Below are positions 13,801 to 22,470 of a stretch of DNA of 64,000 nucleotides, piece by piece (position 1 is the first letter of the stretch; every line of letters starts with the position of its first letter). Made by a program: the position numbers and the translations under genes. The notes under the pieces were generated by a model, which searched no databases, had not been told where the DNA came from, and was given only the letters and a program-made list of their open reading frames with translations. Source of the stretch: Romanomermis culicivorax (Eukaryota; Nematoda; Enoplea; Mermithida; Mermithidae); NCBI GenBank assembly GCA_963922205.1, contig CAWUHX010000146.1, forward strand, positions 434,001-498,000, written 5' to 3'.

Positions 13801-14605
13801 TTGACGGCGTTAAAAAAGAAATACTCAGGAGTCTTTCCAGCGTGGGTCCCACCACGGTGTCCAGACCGTCCCTGACGCAAACCCACGTATATTTGTCAAC
13901 GAGATCCAACTTGACGGGATATACGGGTTAGAAATGTCTATTAAATTAACTGAGTTTTCTGTCTCATTTTTCTAGAAAAAAATTGTTGTGCAAATCTGAA
14001 CTATAGTCTGTTTTTTACAAAATGCTTCTAAATAGAAAAGTGACACAAATCAGTACTGTCGTCAAAATCGTTTACATAAAGTTCTTACTGTAAAATTATT
14101 GACTCAAAAAATTGGTAAAGGTTAGGTCAGTATGCTCACAAATTTCCAGTCCTACATGAGTATATTGTTTATCAGAAAATTGCAAAAGTCTGAAATACTA
14201 CTTGCTTTCCACTTCCATTATTTGGAAGGATTTTAAGAAAAACAGACTATAATTAAGTTTATTGCTAAAGCGTATGCCACATAGGACTGGAAGTTAATGA
14301 TCCTGCTGACTAACCTAAATTTTCGATTGAAAAATTCTACAGTAAAAGCTGTTTGTGGGTTATTTTGACGGCAGTAAAAATATTTTATCATTTTTTAATT
14401 GGGAAGCAAAAACCACAAACTCTTTTCAGTTTGCAACGAACTAATAAACTGGAACATTTCCACAGGAAAAAATATACTCGGCGACAGCTCTGATCAAAAT
14501 GAGGATATTGAAGAAACAAATAATCATCATAGATTGAGATACATACTGTCCATGAGAAAACGTCAGGAAGATTCCGCCGCCGAGGAGAAGCCGAAGTCGG
14601 CATAA
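4638..14605 (+). CDS. TRPC-family cation channel (3' ten exons; N-terminus outside window)
   Basis: This gene encodes a receptor-operated, non-selective cation channel subunit of the plasma membrane. Exons by my splice model: 4638-4858, 6551-6786, 6846-7077, 7295-7658, 9505-9973, 10625-10820, 11003-11206, 13496-13686, 13748-13926, 14466-14605. Every junction has GT/AG and all phases agree, giving about 810 codons with a TAA end. Domains in order: ankyrin repeats, an H-x3-C-x-C-x2-C zinc site, TRP_2 linker, six membrane helices with pore helix, a TRP box ([10 protein letters not shown]) and the conserved C-terminal [13 protein letters not shown] motif. These are TRPC hallmarks; TRP-gamma/TRPC-like is the best placement. 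The first exon starts in phase 1, so one or more exons with the N-terminus and first ankyrin repeats lie upstream. Intron sizes range from 59 bp to 2289 bp; the long ones carry MITEs and dispersed repeats. A possible ATTAAA poly(A) signal follows the stop near 14645. Confidence 0.93.
6551..6786 (+). CDS. TRPC exon B: last ankyrin repeat and zinc site
   Basis: It begins [13 protein letters not shown] and contains [10 protein letters not shown], whose spacing (H, +4 C, +6 C, +9 C) is the same as the zinc-binding H172/C176/C178/C181 set known from TRPC5. It then has [19 protein letters not shown] and NDPILTAF, a conserved TRPC linker. The donor AG|GTGAGC opens a 59-bp intron. Confidence 0.93.
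6846..7077 (+). CDS. TRPC exon C: TRP_2 linker domain
   Basis: The phase-2 junction rebuilds L-S-W-E-L-Q across the 59-bp intron. The exon holds the [18 protein letters not shown] helices and ends [11 protein letters not shown] before GTGAGT. A nearer AG at 6822-6823 is rejected because it breaks the family reading. Confidence 0.9.
7295..7658 (+). CDS. TRPC exon D: pre-S1 elbow, S1 and start of S2
   Basis: It begins [20 protein letters not shown] (TRPC consensus FVAQPNCQQLL), followed by hydrophobic segments from MINILVTT and from [10 protein letters not shown], then [17 protein letters not shown]. The donor CG|GTATGT leaves phase 1; the intron to exon E is 1846 bp. Confidence 0.9.
7770..8070 (+). 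repeat. Dispersed repeat, copy 2, in TRPC intron
   Basis: Diverged copy of the 3520-3800 segment (AAGTCATGCACA, GTCTGATGAATTCAAAAATC, GGGTCAACAGGTAGTCTGTC). It lies in the 1846-bp intron between exons D and E. The rest of that intron holds a microsatellite at 8402-8490 and otherwise nothing I recognise. Confidence 0.6.
8402..8490 (+). repeat. Microsatellite/minisatellite, (TTTGATACG)(TTGATACG)n
   Basis: Tandem GATACGTTTGATACGTT units of 8-9 bp alternate to give a roughly 17-bp higher-order unit. It lies inside a TRPC intron. Confidence 0.9.
9505..9973 (+). CDS. TRPC exon E: S2 end to S5 and pore turret
   Basis: It reads [13 protein letters not shown], then S3 ([14 protein letters not shown]), S4 ([16 protein letters not shown]), the strongly conserved S4-S5 linker LGPLQISLG and S5 ([17 protein letters not shown]). 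It ends in a turret with two cysteines spaced C-x7-C before KKEAFS. The donor TTC|GTAAGA leaves phase 2. Confidence 0.92.
10625..10820 (+). CDS. TRPC exon F: pore helix and S6
   Basis: It encodes the pore helix [13 protein letters not shown] and S6 ([20 protein letters not shown]). TRPC channels usually carry L-F-W in the pore helix; here it is L-L-W. The acceptor is TTTCAG and the donor AAC|GTAAGA. Confidence 0.92.
11003..11206 (+). CDS. TRPC exon G: TRP box
   Basis: It opens [20 protein letters not shown]. This is the TRP helix, with H where the family usually has A in EWKFAR. It continues [12 protein letters not shown] and a basic segment. I end it at ATCAAA|GTGAGA, although its frame stays open to 11257. 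Confidence 0.9.
12664..12910 (+). mobile_element. Mariner-type MITE, copy 1 (TRPC intron)
   Basis: A ~245-bp element with ~30-bp terminal inverted repeats, TAGTCTGTTTTTCTTGAA at the left and ACTGTCTGTTTTTTATAAAA (reverse strand) at the right. Its interior (GGACTGGAAATTTGT, AAACGATTTTGACGACAGTA) is found inverted at 14002-14251. It has no coding capacity. A second partial TIR (12640-12661) abuts it. Confidence 0.75.
13095..13340 (+). mobile_element. Degenerate MITE relic of the same family
   Basis: Shares CACATCGGACTGGAAATTTG and the AAAGCTTTGTGTGAATGAATTTTGA region with the copies at 12664 and 14002, but with large divergence and no clear ends. It sits just before TRPC exon H. Confidence 0.4.
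13496..13686 (+). CDS. TRPC exon H: C-terminal coiled region
   Basis: After the acceptor TTTTCAG it starts with a basic run (RPGRKKT), then [18 protein letters not shown] and [16 protein letters not shown]. The [10 protein letters not shown] motif is a TRPC C-terminal signature. The donor AG|GTAGAT begins a 61-bp intron. Confidence 0.9.
13748..13926 (+). CDS. TRPC exon I: C-terminal helix and tail
   Basis: The phase-2 junction completes Arg and continues [15 protein letters not shown], then [10 protein letters not shown] and a Ser/Thr-rich tail. Reading straight on would hit TAG at 13929. A donor G|GTTAGA at 13927 avoids it and fits the phase of exon J. Confidence 0.75.
14002..14251 (-). mobile_element. 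Mariner-type MITE, copy 2, inverted (TRPC intron)
   Basis: Ends are TATAGTCTG...CAGACTATA, which suits a TA target duplication. The interior is the reverse complement of 12664-12910. It lies between TRPC exons I and J. Confidence 0.8.
14265..14420 (+). mobile_element. Partial, diverged MITE of the same family
   Basis: CACATAGGACTGGAAGTTA, then ATTCTACAGTAAAAGCTGTTTG and TTTTGACGGCAGTA, parallel the interior of the 12664 copy in direct orientation. It abuts the inverted copy, so the pair forms a partial inverted repeat directly before TRPC exon J. Confidence 0.55.
14466..14605 (+). CDS. TRPC exon J: terminal coding exon
   Basis: The acceptor TTTCCACAG is followed by the phase-1 codon Gly and then [16 protein letters not shown], a basic stretch and KPKSA with TAA. 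The fit rests on splice phase and acidic/basic tail composition, not on a family motif. Confidence 0.6.
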
Positions 14606-14833
14606 TTATGCGCTCTATTATGTTGGTTATTATTTAATCTACTCATTAAATCGGCGGAATATGATATATGAAATCACAATTGTTATTATCCACTTGTCGT
14701 ATTAGGCAGCTGAACAACCGGTGTTTATTGTTACTGTAAATTACCGTCATATTCAAATTACTCGATATACTGTCGGAAAGTGATGCCGATTGATAACTAA
14801 GCATTAGGGACGAAGTGTTAGCCCTCTTCTGAT

Positions 14834-15062
14834 CATACCTGTACTTGGGGGGGGGGGGGGACTCCCCAACTCGGCCAACCCTATACCCAAAATCATTTCC
14901 CCCCCCCAACCCCCCCCCAGTTTGGAAAAAATTAAAAAAATTTTCAAAAAAGTGTATGTTTTTTGGCCTTTTTTGGGAAAAATTTCGACTTTTTCCTACG
15001 CCTCCCCAAAATTTCGGATTTACCCCCCCCCCCCCCAACTGGTCGGAGGTCTTACAGGTATG
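14834..15062. mobile_element. hAT-like MITE with poly-G/poly-C tracts, copy 1
   Basis: TIRs are CATACCTGTAC and CATACCTGTAAG. Perfect 8-bp target duplication CTTCTGAT at 14826-14833 and 15063-15070. The interior has G and C runs of up to ~15 around a shared core (AGTTTGGAAAAAATTAAAAA, GTATGTTTTTTGGCC). The intact target site is visible in the other arm of the host element at about 16525 (TCTTTTGATTGG on the reverse strand), which has one such octamer. Confidence 0.9.
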
Positions 15063-15171
15063 CTTCTGATTGGCTGAAATCACCGTCCCCCAGACGGTTT
15101 TTCGCCTAATATGTATTTTTCATTAATTTTTCCTTTAAAATTTTCCTTAGGCTTAGGTTTAGGGTACAGCA

Positions 15172-16457
15172 CAGTGTTTTTTTTTTGTGCCAAAACATGG
15201 TTTTTGGCACAAAAAAATTTGGAATGGCACAAAAAATTTTGGGCGTTTGTGCCAATTGGCACAAATTTTTTGACTAGTCGAATGCCGAATTTCTTTGATT
15301 TTTAGTCATTTTAGGGGCTGAAAACGCAAAATTTTCGCGGCGCTCCGCGCCGAGCCAGTTACTTAAGTGTAATATTAGTCAAGTGTCAGGAATCTGAAAG
15401 AATTGTATTCGAATAATAGATTTGTATGATCGCAACAAACTTTGAGATTGTCAATGATTGAAAAATGAATTAGTTAACTTCCACTGTTCATTCACTGTGA
15501 TTGGATTGGAAACCGAAATTTTCATCTGTTTGATTCGAACAGAAAAATTTACCGTCGTAAAAATGACTACAAACTCAAAACAGGTAAAGCTAAAACAAAT
15601 ATTAGATTATATGATTTTTCCAACAGGTACATTAATATTTGGAATGAACTTTCAACTGAAGTTCTTAGTTCTTCCAATTTACACACATTCAAAACGAAAA
15701 TCTCTAAGATTGATTTTTCTGATTATCTGGGGGGAGCGCGTTAGCCTGTTACAAATATGTAACCTGCGCTTCCTATTACCGTCATTAACTTGTTTACTGT
15801 AGCACATATTTTCGCTGCGATATTGTATTTGTCGTTTTGAAGTAGCCGTGGATTGAGTTTTCGAAACTTTTCTTCGTTTCCTTATTTCATTTTAATTGTT
15901 TGTTCTCGCGTTTTAACCTTTTTTCTTTTCTTGTGTTATATTTCGTCTGACAGGTAATAAATCTTCTTCATTCATTCATTCATTCATTCATACCCTGTTG
16001 GCACAATTTTTCAACGAAAAATTTACGCGACGTGATTTCCGTTCTAGTTTTTTTCAGGAAAAATCATTATGGACATCCTTAATTTATTTACACATCGGTG
16101 TTACGAAGAAATCCGTAGCCGAAAATTAAAGAAAAATATAAAATGCCTGAAAAATTGTACAAAAATATCTGAATTCTCGCAGCATCTGATTTCTTTCTGA
16201 ATCGTATAAACTGCTTTCTTCGTCAGTTTTTCTTATCGCACTGACGTTCTTAAGATAAAATAGAGTTGGCACGATTCTTTAGGCAAATTAGTGCGACAAA
16301 AGTAACCTTTAGTTATGTATCAAACTTTTGGCATAAAACTTTTTAAAAGTTTTCAGTATGTTTTTAGGCTGGAAAAAATTTTTTGTGCCATTGGCACAAA
16401 TTTTTTTGGCCCTTTGTGCCAATTGGCACAAATGTCCGTGCACAAAAAAAAACGCTG
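15172..16457. mobile_element. Non-autonomous hAT-like element, 1.29 kb
   Basis: Starts CAGTGTTTTTTTTTT-GTGCC and ends with the reverse complement of CAGCGTTTTTTTTTGTGC. Perfect 8-bp target duplication GTACAGCA at 15164-15171 and 16458-16465. Subterminal GGCAC/GTGCC repeats are frequent. A LINE 3' tail sits inside. No transposase is visible. Confidence 0.88.
15560..15995 (+). pseudogene. LINE 3' end fragment (RT C-terminus, 3' UTR, (CATT)n tail)
   Basis: In one frame the sequence reads YINIWNELSTEVLSSSNLHT and then FKTKISKIDF. That is the typical C-terminal tail of CR1/jockey-type LINE reverse transcriptases, with a stop at 15740 soon after. About 250 bp of 3' UTR follows, ending in TAATAAATC and a (CATT)n tail at 15970-15990. 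The frame upstream is broken and the rest of the LINE is absent. It must have entered the surrounding hAT element before or after that element moved. Confidence 0.7.
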
Positions 16458-16609
16458 GTACAGCAGCTGCGCCCCCCTAAAATTTTGACCAATCAACAAG
16501 GGGGCGGTAATTCCGGCCAATCAAAAGAGGGCTAACACTTCGCCCTTAATGCTTAGTGATTTGATACGGAGCAAAAGCAGTAGTATTTTTTTCCACATTG
16601 CACTATAAT

Positions 16610-17551
16610 CACTGTTTTTTCCACGAACTTTTTTCCACAAATGTGGAAAGAGGTCAAATTTATTTTCCACATGTGGAAAAAAAATTTTTTCGTCTTAAAA
16701 TCCTCGTTTTTTGGCTTAAAAATGCTCACAGACGCTTTATCGCACTGTTTTGGAGCTTTTTCAAGCCTTCCGGTGTTTTTAGAGAAATTAATTCATTAAA
16801 ATTGGAGAAAAAATTGAAATGTTCGACTTTAAAGCCTAATCTACAAGCATTGTTGAACAAATTTTCTAGCAAACTATCCAAGAGCATAATTGACTTGAAT
16901 TACACAAGAAATCAATGGTCAAGTCCTTCCTCTATGATGACAAGTGAAAGCCTAAAAAAGATGGCCCTATTCTTTCCGGCGCGTAGCCCCGGAAAATTTT
17001 TTGGGTATATTGACATTCTGGGATGCTGGAAAATCAATTTTCCGAACATTTATTTCAAGAATTAGATTCCAATTTTACAGAGTATAAATTTCCGAAAGAT
17101 ATTCCCATGATGCTTTTGAATTGATTTCAAGTTAGCAAAGAAATAATCGCATCATAAATCATAGAGACTTGACGTGTATTGATCTTTCTCAAAAGGAAAA
17201 ATACGAATCTTCATTAAATATTATGATAAAATGTTGAAGATTACCAATTAAAACATGAGATACTACGTTTAAGATGATGAAAACTATTATAGATTAAGTG
17301 ATAAATGAAGGTAGACATGATAAAAGCCGCGCCTGAGCTATCTAAAGAATGATGATGATTATTAAAGTTATAACCGGCGCGAAGCGCCGGAAAATTTGGA
17401 GATTTGGACCTCCTAAAATGCACCAAAATGCATCTTTTCAATATGAAAACCCCAAATTTTTCTTCCACATTTGTGGAAAGACCTCAAAAATTTTTTCCAC
17501 ATTCCAGATTTTTTTTCCACATTATAGTGCAAATGTGGAAAAAAAACAGTG
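16610..17551 (+). mobile_element. Non-autonomous hAT-like element with TTCCACA subterminal repeats
   Basis: Ends are CACTGTTTTTTCCAC and CAGTG preceded by GTGGAAAAAAAA. Both ends carry many CCACA(A/T)GTGG palindromes. The interior matches 20200-21080, 28270-28900, 31353-31830 and 52920-53450, and contains the perfect hairpin CCGGCGC-GAA-GCGCCGG at 17374-17390. The short segment GATTTGGACCTCC at 17400 is the undisturbed form of the site into which the 29705-31143 element inserted in another copy. I could not find a clean target duplication. Confidence 0.65.
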
Positions 17552-18097
17552 ACTAATGTGGAAAAAAATATGTGGAAAAAATTGTTTGTCTTTTCACAAA
17601 TGTGGAAGAAAAGTTTGGGGTTTTCATATTGAAAGCAGGGTTCATAGCGACCAGGAGAACCGGGAAAGGACCGGGAATTTTTGGTTGGACCCAGTGTTTT
17701 TTGCTCAAAACCTTTTGCCCCATTTGAGGAAAACCCCCAAAAAATTTTCCTCGTGAGGAAAAATCAATTTTTTTAGTTTCCTTGCTTGAAAATCGCTCAA
17801 AATCATTTCTGATGTGATTTTTGAACGTTTCTCATTAACTTTCATCTTATTCCGCCAATAAACCGACATTTTTTGCAAAAAGACTCGAGCTATGACCTGC
17901 TTGTAGATGAATATTCAAGTGAGTTTACATGAGCAAGACATAACGGCATAATCTTTATACCTTAAATTTCTTTGACGATATAAAACAACCTAATTTTGAT
18001 TATATCAAGTGAATCAAACAGTAAGCTTTGATAAAAAGATAACAATGAAAAATGTAATTTCAAAACTGATTCTGAATAGCTGACAATCATACCTGTA

Positions 18098-19815
18098 AGG
18101 TAAAGTGGGGTAGCTTTGGCCACGGGGTAACTTTGGTCAATTTCACTTGAAACATCGCCGAATTTTTCCTCTGTAAGATATGCAGATGCAACTTGGCACA
18201 CTAATGTCTGAGTGATCAATGCATGTTACTGTGAAAGGAAATTGAAATCCAAATAAAATTGAGAAATTTGTGGGTCGATAAAGTTGCCATTTTTTAATGA
18301 AAATTTTCAAATTGAAAAAAATTTGGGTTTCACTCGTCCACTGCACTCAAAACTTTCACTAACAATTAAGTGTCTTTAGAGAGTTTCTTTTTTGTGTTTT
18401 GTATAAAAAATAACTACCCATTTTCGAACAAAAAAATTGGTCAAAAAGTGGGAAACTTTGGCCAGTTGGCGGCAAATTTTGGTCACGGCGGGTAACTTTG
18501 GTCACATTATATTTTGGATGGTAACTTTGGTCAAATTAAAATTTTTTGTGCAATACATTTTTCTACTTATTCGATCTTACTTCTTTTTCAAACGAATTAT
18601 TTTATCCTGTATATAATTTTCATCGATTACGTACGTCACAATATGGTCAGGCATTGCAAAAGAAAGCCAGATGCGCGCAAATACCCAGCTAATTACTCAA
18701 CAGAAGATCTCAAAAAGGCCATCGAGGCCGTTCGAAACGGATCAAAAATTTGAGCAGCAGCTCGTGTTTACAATATTCCTCATTGAACTTTTCAAAACAT
18801 AGTAAACGCAAGGCATTCAGGAATGATTGGTTGTAAAACGTACTTAACAGCAGTTGAAGAATCGCTACTCGTCAAACTGGTCAAATCTGTTGCTGTCGTG
18901 GGGGTGCCATTCACAAAAGATTGCCTTATCACAATAATCGACAGTTATCTACACGAAAACAAGCTGGTACTGTTCAAGAAAAAGAAGACCGTAGGACGTA
19001 AGTGGTTTCGTTCATTTTTGAAACGTCATGGAAATGCATTATCTGAAAGAATTCCACGAAATTTGCTAGCTGTCCGGGCAAAAGCGCTGACACAATTTGT
19101 CGCCAGTAAATAAACAATTAATCTTCCTTTAAATTTGGTCAATCTCATGTATTTTGATCTTGAATGCATATTTATCATTGTTTTAGTTCACCTCATATTT
19201 TTATGTGTCGACCAATATTACCCACCAATTAATTTTTTTTCATTAATATATTTTGAACGATTGATATCTTTATTTTAATTCATATTGATATTTTCATGTC
19301 CTCTCAACTTGCTGTATCTGAATAACACAATATTTTTCACGTCAGGCACTTTTTTAGGTCAATTGACCAGAGTTACCCACCGTAGGGACAGCTGCGAGTA
19401 GATTTACGAAAACTTTTTTGCTGTTAATGATATTCATCATTTTCAGCTGAAATTTTGTGACAATAAAGGTCGATATTTATGTTACCTCACATCTAAAATT
19501 TGTTTTTTTACGTTCTATCTGTGGAGAAATATAACGATTCTGCTTGTCAGAAAAGTAACTTGAACAGAAATTATAATGGTGACCAAAGTTGACCACCATG
19601 GTGGGTAACATTGGTCAAAGTTAGCTCTCTTCAACGATCAATGGTAGGTTAAATCTGCATGCTACTTATGAAATAATGTGTTTGATCGATTTGTCTGACA
19701 TTTTTGACATATGAGTTCCTTGTATTTTACTTTTACGAATTCCCCATGTATAACATGTTATATGCTTGAAAAGTCGAATTGACTCGATTTTGATCAAAGT
19801 TACCCCACTTTACCT
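18098..19815 (+). mobile_element. Pogo/Tigger-like DNA transposon, deletion derivative
   Basis: TIRs AGGTAAAGTGGGGTA (left) and its inverse at the right. The target duplication is TA: the host MITE reads CCTGTACTTGGG when empty (14839-14850) and CCTG-TA-[element]-TA-CTTGGG here. Subterminal GTAACTTTGGTCA motifs repeat at both ends. It codes only for a psq and a CENP-B-type DNA-binding domain; no DDE catalytic domain follows. TA duplication and domain type both fit the pogo branch of the Tc1/mariner superfamily. Confidence 0.88.
18643..19113 (+). pseudogene. Pogo/Tigger-type transposase N-terminus (psq + CENP-B HTH), two stops
   Basis: The ATG at 18643 starts MVRHCKRKPDARKYP and YSTEDLKKAIEAVRNG, a pipsqueak-type helix-turn-helix start. 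The same frame runs through TGA (18751) and TGA (18787), with AAARVYNIPH between them, and into LTAVEESLLVKLVKSV, VPFTKDCLITIIDSYL and GRKWFRSFLKRHG, a CENP-B-type HTH. It ends with TAA at 19111. About 155 codons; full transposases have 400-600, and the DDE/D domain is missing. The two TGA codons fall where a Ser and an Arg would be usual, so simple point decay is likely. The protein would bind the TIRs; in this state it can neither cut nor be made whole. Confidence 0.82.
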
Positions 19816-20144
19816 TACTTGGGGGGGGTTGGGGGTGGGACCCCCCCAGCTTGGCAAACAATATACCCAACCCCCCCCCCCAGTTTGGAAAAAATTAAAA
19901 AAATTTGCAAAAAAGTGTATGTTTTTTGGCCTTTTTTGGGAAAAATTTCGGCTTTTTCGACCCCCTCCCCCAAATTTCGGATTTACCCCCCCCCCCAACT
20001 GGTCGGACCTCTTACAGATATGCTGACAATCTGACATAAAGGTATGAACTATAATCACAGGTTTTTTTTCTGCAAAAGCCAGGTTCAAATGTGCAACTTG
20101 GGGAAAAATTTTGGTTGCACAGATAAATTTTTGATTGTTCAATC

Positions 20145-21194
20145 CAGGTTTTTTTTGTACATGACCCATTTGTACATGCACAAACGGTAGCCGATATTTC
20201 ATTTGTACAATTTGTACATAGCGAAAATACGTAGAATAAGTAACCTGCGTTTCTCTATGTCATGGCCAAAGACTAATAACCAAATCAGTGTAGTTTTCAA
20301 ATTTTATTTATAACTCAAAAAATGCCGTTAATTCATTAAAACTTGGAAAAAATTGAAATTTTCGAGTTTCAATTCTAATTTACAAGCATTGTGGAGCAAA
20401 TTTAGTAGAAAACTATCCAATAGCATAATTACTTTGCATTAGATGATAATTGATGGTCAAGTCCTCTATGATGAGAAATGAAAGCTCAAAAAAGATGTAA
20501 ATCTTTCCGGCGCGGAGTGCCGGAAAATTTTTTTGTGTATTAACATTCGGCGACACTAGAAAATTAGTTTTCCAAACATTTATTTCAAGAATTAGATTCG
20601 AATTTAGTGTTCAAAAGTCGTAAATTTTAGAATTTTATCATCTGAAAAATTTTGAAAACAGTAATTTATTCCTTAACTCTCATGACCTTGGCCGAAAAGA
20701 TTTGAGTGGAAGAGTAGAAATTTCCGAAGGCTACTTCCATGAAGCTTTCAAACTGATTTTATGTTAAGAAAGGAATAATCACTTTGAAAAGTTTAGGGAC
20801 TTGATGTATTGATCTTCCTCAGAAAATGTTTCAAGGAAAAACTACGAATCTTCATCAAATATCAAGATGAAATATTGAAGATTACCACTTTAAAAATGAG
20901 ATAATACGTTTGAGATGACGAAAACTATCATACATTAAATGATAGGTGAAGGTAGACATTCGGAAAGTTGCGTCTGAGCTAGATAATACATAATAATCAT
21001 TATTAAAGTTATAACTGGCGCAAAGCGCCGGAAAATTTTCAGATTATGAACTTCTAAAATGCACCAAAATGCATATTTTCTGTACCTTATCACCTCCCTA
21101 AATGGGAAAGAGCCATTTGCACATGTACAAATGACTACTCCAATTTGATTTGCCCCAAAAAATTTTCATTTGCCTCCGGCAAAAAAAAACCCTG
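20145..21194 (+). mobile_element. Non-autonomous hAT-like element, 1.05 kb
   Basis: Left end CAGGTTTTTTTTGTACATG, right end reverse complement CAGGGTTTTTTTTTGCC. Target duplication GTTCAATC/GTTCACTC (one mismatch). The uninterrupted site is present near 30410 on the reverse strand (GGTTGTTTACTCT). It carries GTACATG/ACAAATG subterminal repeats and hairpins CCGGCGCGGAGTGCCGG (20507) and GGCGCAAAGCGCC (21017). An inverted relative is at 52807-53811. Confidence 0.85.
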
Positions 21195-21718
21195 GTTCAC
21201 TCTAAAATCAATAAATTGGCTTAATTTTATCACAAAAAATACCGAAAGCTGGTTTCTTCTATTTCATTCGATTGGCGTCGGTTTCAGGCTTTTGAAACCA
21301 AACTTTTTGAGTTTTGAAGAGAAAATGGAAAGATTGGTATGAGTAACTTGTTCGGCGCTTAGTGCCAAAATTTTTTCTGAAATATTGATATTCTAGAACC
21401 CTGGAAAATGAACCTTTACAGCTTTTATTTCCCAGACAGAAGGTTTAATTTTTCAGTGAATTCATATCCAATGAGTTTTCGGTCGGGCAGACTACAATTC
21501 AAAAATTAGAGAAGCAACCAAGAATTTTGATTCTTCAACCATCAAGAATTCCCACTTGTAGTCGAAAAGTTTTAATCATTCAAATGTCAAAATCTTTTTA
21601 AAGACCGCTAAAGGACTTAGGGAAAATCAATTGAGAAAAATCTTGCTTTTCGTCAAATTCTCAAAAAAAAAACGACACATTATCAAACATTTATTCACAA
21701 TATATTGATTATTAAAAG

Positions 21719-22470
21719 TAGGGCTGTTTCAATCAGAGAATTTTAGTAATTTTGAGTTCGAGTTTGAGTTCGAGTTAGGTCCTTTTGCTTTTCCGAGTTC
21801 GAGTTTGAGTTTAAAAATTGTTTGGAGTCGAGTTTGAGTAATTCACTATTGTATATAAGTGTTCATTTTGTTACATAAATAGTCAATATTATTATGCACC
21901 TGGTCTGGTAGAATTGAACTACATAGAACTGTTTAGCATATGTCATAGTTACTAGGTATAGAATTTTATGCAGTCACTATTTGTGTCATACTTGCAGATT
22001 GGAGCAGATCGTATTTTTTAATCAAATGCATTATTTTGTATTACCACACCAATTATATGTTTTATCTATGTAAGCGATATTTGACTTGACATCATTAATA
22101 AAATGCCTAGAAAAAGTATTATTTGGGATGGCTTTGAAGAAATGGTTTATCAGGCAATCGAGCAGAACGTCTATTGTTTTGCAAGTTGAATTTGATTGAA
22201 ACAAAATTCAAGTATTGATTTATTGATAATGAAAAATGTGGTTTGCTAGACGAATAAAATGTTTGGGAAATTATATTACTTATGACATACCTTTATCTTA
22301 AACACTAAGCAGGATTTCTTAATTCCATTATATTTTAAAGTTTAAACTCGAAAAGAACTCGAAATAATGGTTGAAAAAATCGAGTTCGAGTTTTAAATTT
22401 CCAAGTTTTCGAGTTCGAATTGCCAAAATTGTCGAGTATTAATCGAGTCTGAGTACTCGAAACAGCCCTA
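21719..22470. mobile_element. hAT-like element, 752 bp, TCGAG-rich ends
   Basis: Perfect TIR TAGGGCTGTTTC, with perfect 8-bp duplication ATTAAAAG (21711-21718, 22471-22478). The site is empty in the 29705-31143 paralog. The ends are built of degenerate GAGTTCGAGTTTGAGTTCGA repeats on the left and the inverse on the right, probably transposase-binding arrays. No coding frame. Confidence 0.9.

Larger units (their letters stand above)
14796..16557. mobile_element. Long-TIR MITE broken by two insertions
   Basis: The left arm (ACTAAGCATTAGGGACGAAG, then GTTAGCCCTCTTCTGATTGG) and the right arm (reverse complement ACTAAGCATTAAGGGCGAAG, GTTAGCCCTCTTTTGATTGG) are inverted repeats of about 75 bp. The flanks GATTGATA and GATTTGATA could be a target duplication with one indel. 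Two younger elements sit inside (14834-15062 and 15172-16457); without them the element is only about 250 bp. Confidence 0.7.
18088..20022. mobile_element. Poly-G/poly-C hAT-like MITE, copy 2, split by a pogo-like element
   Basis: The outer ends are CATACCTG... and the reverse complement of CATATCTGTAAG. Perfect 8-bp duplication CTGACAAT at 18080-18087 and 20023-20030. The empty site survives at about 30526-30535, where the paralogous backbone has a single ATTGTCAG on the + strand. The interior matches 14834-15062 after removing 18098-19815. Confidence 0.92.

Noticed and set aside
14646-15083. 145-codon Gly/Pro-rich frame on the - strand (and a similar frame at 19810-20202)
   Set aside because: Both are readings of the poly-G/poly-C MITE; mononucleotide runs make the frames long.
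18643-19113. Host CENP-B or jerky-like gene
   Set aside because: It lies between perfect TIRs with a TA duplication and has two in-frame stops.
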